A stretch of 16,983 nt of DNA from the NCBI GenBank assembly GCA_002299785.1, contig DBNL01000048.1, forward strand, positions 29,626-46,608. The letters are read 5' to 3'. A model generated the notes under the pieces. The model saw only the letters and a program-made list of their open reading frames with translations, was not told where the DNA came from and ran no database searches. Made by a program: the position numbers and the translations under genes. Of the stretch, positions 14,511 through 16,983 are shown one piece after another (the first letter of the stretch is position 1; every line of letters begins with the position of its first letter). The stretch is from Verrucomicrobia bacterium UBA673. Lineage in GTDB: Bacteria > Verrucomicrobiota > Verrucomicrobiia > Limisphaerales > UBA1096.

Positions 14511-15467
14511 TTATTGTACTTGGTTGTCGGACAGGGTGATGTTACGGAAGACGTCGTCCAGGCGCCCCTCCTCCTTCTTAATTTCGTTAACTTTCCAGTT
14601 GTTCTGTGCGGCGACGTCAAAGATTGCTTGGCCAAGCTCTCCGTCAGCGCCGGCTTTCTTCGGAAAGACGCGGGCGACGACGATCGGTGCCTTGTCGGTC
14701 ACGATGGTGACCTTGGCTGACTGAATGACGGAGCCAAGACTTTCGCGCACTGCACTGGCTTCGGTCCCGTTGATGGAGACAACGTACGAGTTGGCCAACT
14801 CTGATTTGGCCTTGAGTTCCTCCGGCGTGCCGTTGGCGACGATTTTGCCTTGGTCGATGATGATCGCCCGTGTGCAGGAGGCCTCGACCTCCTCGAGAAT
14901 ATGTGTGGAGAAAATTATCGCTTTGGACTGTCCCATGCGGCGGATGAGCGAGCGCACCTCGTGCTTTTGGTTGGGGTCGAGTCCATCGGTCGGCTCGTCC
15001 ATGATGAGGATGTCTGGGTCGTGAATGATCGCCTGCGCGAAACCGGTGCGATGTCGGAATCCCTTCGAGAGCGTGTCGACGCTTTGATGGCGAACGGATT
15101 TGAGGAAGCACATGTCGATGGCGCGATCGATCGCCTTGTCCTTGTCCGCGCCTTTGATGCCGCGCACCTCAGCGCAAAAACCGAGAAAACCCTCGACTGT
15201 CATGTCCGTGTATAGCGGTGCACTCTCCGGCAGGTAGCCCATCAGGCGCTTGGCCTCGATCGGTTTTTCCGTCACATCGTTGCCGCCGACTTTCACCACG
15301 CCAGCCGTAGGGGGGATGTAGCCGGTGATCATGCGCATGGTGGTGGATTTGCCGGCGCCATTCGGCCCGAGGAAGCCCAGGATCTCTCCCCTTTCCAGGG
15401 TGAACGAGACATCGTTCACGGCGACCTTCGGCCCGAAAGTTTTGCTCAGGTTCTCGACTTTTATCAT
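14511..15467 (-). CDS. GldA-like ABC transporter ATP-binding protein
   Basis: 318 residues; an ABC domain of about 220 followed by a C-terminal extension of about 95 (VVSINGTEASAVRESLGSVI and beyond), as in GldA/NatA/CcmA-type ATPases. Walker A GPNGAGKST (34-42), the Q-loop region GYLPESAPLY (77-86) with Glu81 where most ABC ATPases have Gln (a known trait of GldA/NosF-like members), a variant signature LSKGFRHRTGFAQA (133-146), Walker B ILIMDEPTDGLDP (153-165) and H-loop His189 in FSTH. It powers the GldF-like permease encoded 11 bases downstream. First gene of the operon, with the promoter at 15562-15589. Two TTGGCCAA palindromes fall near its 3' end (14628 and 14791). GC content is clearly higher than in the next two genes. 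'Gld' is a family name; gliding is not implied. Confidence 0.96.
   Translation of the reverse strand: MIKVENLSKTFGPKVAVNDVSFTLERGEILGFLGPNGAGKSTTMRMITGYIPPTAGVVKVGGNDVTEKPIEAKRLMGYLPESAPLYTDMTVEGFLGFCAEVRGIKGADKDKAIDRAIDMCFLKSVRHQSVDTLSKGFRHRTGFAQAIIHDPDILIMDEPTDGLDPNQKHEVRSLIRRMGQSKAIIFSTHILEEVEASCTRAIIIDQGKIVANGTPEELKAKSELANSYVVSINGTEASAVRESLGSVIQSAKVTIVTDKAPIVVARVFPKKAGADGELGQAIFDVAAQNNWKVNEIKKEEGRLDDVFRNITLSDNQVQ
14788..14801. repeat. TTGGCCAA family palindrome with GAG/CTC arms
   Basis: GAGTTGGCCAACTC is a perfect 14-base palindrome in the GldA-like gene, where it is read as ELAN. It shares the core of the family but not the GCG arms, so the core rather than the arms may be what is kept. 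Confidence 0.75.
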
Positions 15468-15657
15468 TTCTTTTTGTTTTGTGTGGGAACGCCTCGTAGA
15501 CCGGGCATTCTAATTGGTTCTCGGCCCGATTAATTCCCTGTTCTCCCAAAAAGGGGGAAAAATTCTACTATTTAAATTGCATCTGTCAAGTGAGGATGAC
15601 TCTAACTACGCTAAAAACCTTTAATTATTAAAAATATCCGATATAGACTGAAATGAG
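15468..15657 (-). promoter_or_regulatory. Intergenic leader of the Gld-like operon
   Basis: 190 bases between the dGTPase-like stop and the ATPase ATG. It contains the promoter described separately, an A-rich patch just before the start codon (ACAAAACAAAAAGAA, no GGAGG), and a leader of about 90 bases. I see no good terminator for the upstream dGTPase-like gene; only a short AT palindrome, TTTAATTATTAAA (15620-15632), lies near its end. Confidence 0.4.
15562..15589 (-). promoter_or_regulatory. Sigma70-type promoter of the Gld-like operon
   Basis: On the minus strand a perfect -35 box TTGACA (15584-15589) is separated by 16 bases from TAGAAT (15562-15567), a 5-of-6 match to TATAAT. The spacer is AT-rich. 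Transcription would start near 15555, leaving a leader of roughly 88 bases before the ATG at 15467. The position, orientation and box quality fit; the start has not been measured. Confidence 0.7.
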
Positions 15658-16803
15658 TTATTTTCTGAGCAAACGCTCATGCTCGAGGATGACGAAGCGA
15701 TCCGTCATACAGGCAAGGTGATCGCAGATGGAACGCTGCAGCCCGTGCTCGGGAATCAGCGACTGCACAAATTCGCCCATCGCCTTAGGGTGTTGCTCGT
15801 AATATTCGAACAATTCGCCGAGCAACATAGTCGCCCTCTTGTGCGGTTCATGGACGACGCTGTTATAGTAGAGGTTCTCGTAGAGGTAGGCGCGCAGTTT
15901 CAGGTTGGCTTTGTGCCGGTTCGCACTGTAGGCGACGAGAGCCTTTGATTGGGCACGGACCTCGTCGGCAGATGTCACGCCGGCTTTAGCGATATTGTCT
16001 TCGGTCGTGTGAACGACGTCGTGCACTTGGTCGTCGATCAGGCAGCGGATGATGAAATAGTGCCGGCACTCATCCGCCAAGTCGCCATGTTTCGAACGGA
16101 TGCGCCAGGAGGCATCCCGCCAAAAGTCGATATCACGTTCAAGTTGCTCCTCGGTGAGCAGTCTGGAGTCCAGCCCGTCGTCGATGTCGTGGCTGTAGTA
16201 GGTGATCTCGTCGGCGAGATTGGCCACCTGGGCCTCGAGCGAGGGGTGGTGAAACTTGGTGGCTACTTGGCCAAGCGGCGGTTTGGGCACGGTGTCGTGC
16301 TTGGCCAGACCCTCGAGCGTTTCCCAAGTGAGATTCAAGCCGGGGAAGGCAGGATACTTGTGCTCGAGCAACTCCACCACCCGGCGGCTCTGTTTGTTGT
16401 GCTCGAAGCCGCCGTGGTCGCTCATCAGGTCGTCGAGCGCCTGTTCGCCGGAGTGGCCGAATGGGGAGTGGCCAAGGTCGTGGGCAAGCGCAATCGCCTC
16501 GGTGAGATCCTCGTTGAGTCGCAACGCGCGGGCGATATTCCGGGCGATGGCGGCTACTTCCATCGTGTGTGTGAGCCGCGTGCGCAGGTGGTCGCCGCTG
16601 CCGCTCAAGAAAACCTGTGTCTTGCAGTCGAGTCGTCGAAAGGCCCTGGAGTGGATGATCCGATCGCGGTCGCGCTGGTATTGTGTCCGCCATTCCGGAG
16701 GCGGCTCGTGGACTTTTCGGCCCTTTGAATACTCGCTAAACTGCGCATAAGGTGCGAGGGCATCGCGCTCGCGGGACTCGAGTTCTTCGCTGTTGCATGG
16801 CAT
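15658..16803 (-). CDS. dgt: dGTPase-like deoxynucleotide triphosphohydrolase (HD domain)
   Basis: 381 residues, the length of the shorter dGTPase-like class. This class cleaves dNTPs to nucleoside plus triphosphate and so lowers or balances dNTP pools. Seen: DRIIHSRAFRRLDCKTQVF (47-65), His79 in LTHTMEVAAIARNIARAL, the HD pair His108-Asp109 in AHDLGHSPFGHSGE, and Asp198 in ANLADEITYYSHDIDDGL, which together give the metal site H...HD...D. The start MPCNSEELESRE, 3 bases after the ispH stop (TAAAGGATG), suits family N-termini, and LAPYAQFSEYSKGR follows as expected. The AAGG touches the ATG, too close for a normal ribosome-binding site, so translation is probably coupled to ispH. Substrate preference cannot be read from sequence. 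Confidence 0.94.
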   Translation of the reverse strand: MPCNSEELESRERDALAPYAQFSEYSKGRKVHEPPPEWRTQYQRDRDRIIHSRAFRRLDCKTQVFLSGSGDHLRTRLTHTMEVAAIARNIARALRLNEDLTEAIALAHDLGHSPFGHSGEQALDDLMSDHGGFEHNKQSRRVVELLEHKYPAFPGLNLTWETLEGLAKHDTVPKPPLGQVATKFHHPSLEAQVANLADEITYYSHDIDDGLDSRLLTEEQLERDIDFWRDASWRIRSKHGDLADECRHYFIIRCLIDDQVHDVVHTTEDNIAKAGVTSADEVRAQSKALVAYSANRHKANLKLRAYLYENLYYNSVVHEPHKRATMLLGELFEYYEQHPKAMGEFVQSLIPEHGLQRSICDHLACMTDRFVILEHERLLRK

Positions 16804-16806
16804 CCT

Positions 16807-16983
16807 TTATTGGGCCATGCCATCGGCGCTCTCCGCACGGATGGAGTCAAGTACCTTGCTGGCCGGAGCGCCTCGCAGTTCGTAAGTTTTCAGGATGACT
16901 TCCTCGATGAGGTTGTTCGGACAGGAGGCACCGGCGGTGATGCCGACGGTGAGTTCGCCCTCGAGCGGCAGCCAGTTCTCGGC
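16807..16983 (-). CDS. ispH: 4-hydroxy-3-methylbut-2-enyl diphosphate reductase, C-terminal fragment
   Basis: The last 58 residues, open at the right edge of the window. The segment VGITAGASCPNNLIEEVI is the conserved C-terminal motif of IspH/LytB (TAGAS-P-x-x-x-I-E-x-V), which binds the substrate diphosphate. IspH is the 4Fe-4S enzyme that makes IPP and DMAPP at the last step of the MEP isoprenoid pathway. The iron-sulfur cysteines lie upstream, outside the window. It is followed 3 bases later by the dGTPase-like gene on the same strand. Confidence 0.94.
   Translation of the reverse strand, partial: AENWLPLEGELTVGITAGASCPNNLIEEVILKTYELRGAPASKVLDSIRAESADGMAQ

Noticed and set aside
10250..15467. 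Gliding motility locus
   Set aside because: The genes are homologous in type to GldA, GldF and GldG, but no other gliding genes are here and the cassette is widespread in non-gliding bacteria.
15544..15560. Possible hairpin TTCTCCC-AAAAA-GGGGGAA in the Gld-like leader as an attenuator
   Set aside because: The stem is intact only on the plus strand (with one wobble); in the minus-strand transcript it has a C-A mismatch and no T tract, so it is not a convincing attenuator or terminator.
425..16274. CRISPR or mobile-element origin for the TTGGCCAA copies
   Set aside because: Copies are dispersed at irregular distances, mostly inside intact genes, without spacers, target-site duplications or transposase genes.
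15949..16728. A 259-codon open frame on the plus strand opposite the dGTPase-like gene
   Set aside because: It lies wholly antisense to a gene with intact catalytic motifs and shows no recognisable domain; GC-rich genes often leave long antisense frames open.

Overview
The window reads as chromosomal DNA of a Gram-negative bacterium with an outer membrane, most likely from the PVC group and probably Verrucomicrobiota. This rests on a BamD-like/LptE-like pair, a Gld-type ABC cassette with a DUF4340 protein, a very large 10-helix FtsX permease followed by secreted proteins, and start codons with almost no Shine-Dalgarno sequences. The placement is inferred from gene content, not from a marker gene. 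Coding density is high. No tRNA, rRNA, CRISPR array, insertion sequence or phage gene was found.

Layout: (1) 1-905, minus strand: biotin-protein ligase (birA), its C-terminus running off the left edge. (2) 990-3736, plus strand: bamD-like, lptE-like and tgt; the first two overlap by one base and serve outer-membrane protein and LPS assembly, while tgt makes queuosine-modified tRNA. (3) 3737-4089: a 353-base AT-rich gap between convergent genes. (4) 10136 down to 4090, minus strand: a four-gene operon with a LolD/MacB-type ATPase, a 1096-residue duplicated-FtsX permease and two exported proteins of unknown function. (5) 10189-10224: a strong intrinsic terminator separating two ABC operons that run the same way. 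(6) 15467 down to 10250, minus strand: GldA-like ATPase, GldF-like ABC-2 permease, GldG-like auxiliary protein and a DUF4340 protein, with a good sigma70-type promoter at 15562-15589. (7) 16983 down to 15658, minus strand: the C-terminal end of ispH, then a dGTPase-like HD-domain phosphohydrolase 3 bases downstream.

The most striking signal is not a gene. The palindrome TTGGCCAA occurs 16 times in 17 kb, where roughly 0.2-0.3 would be expected by chance. It is usually extended to (CGC)TTGGCCAA(GCG), and in 9 of its 15 coding copies it is read as Leu-Gly-Gln (CTT GGC CAA). It behaves like a highly iterated palindrome comparable to cyanobacterial HIP1. The second broad signal is a drop in GC over about 11.0-14.5 kb, which begins inside the DUF4340 gene and ends at the ATPase gene of the same operon.

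The two ABC systems are the accessory-looking part of the window. Each couples an inner-membrane transporter to large extracytoplasmic proteins whose substrates cannot be read from sequence.
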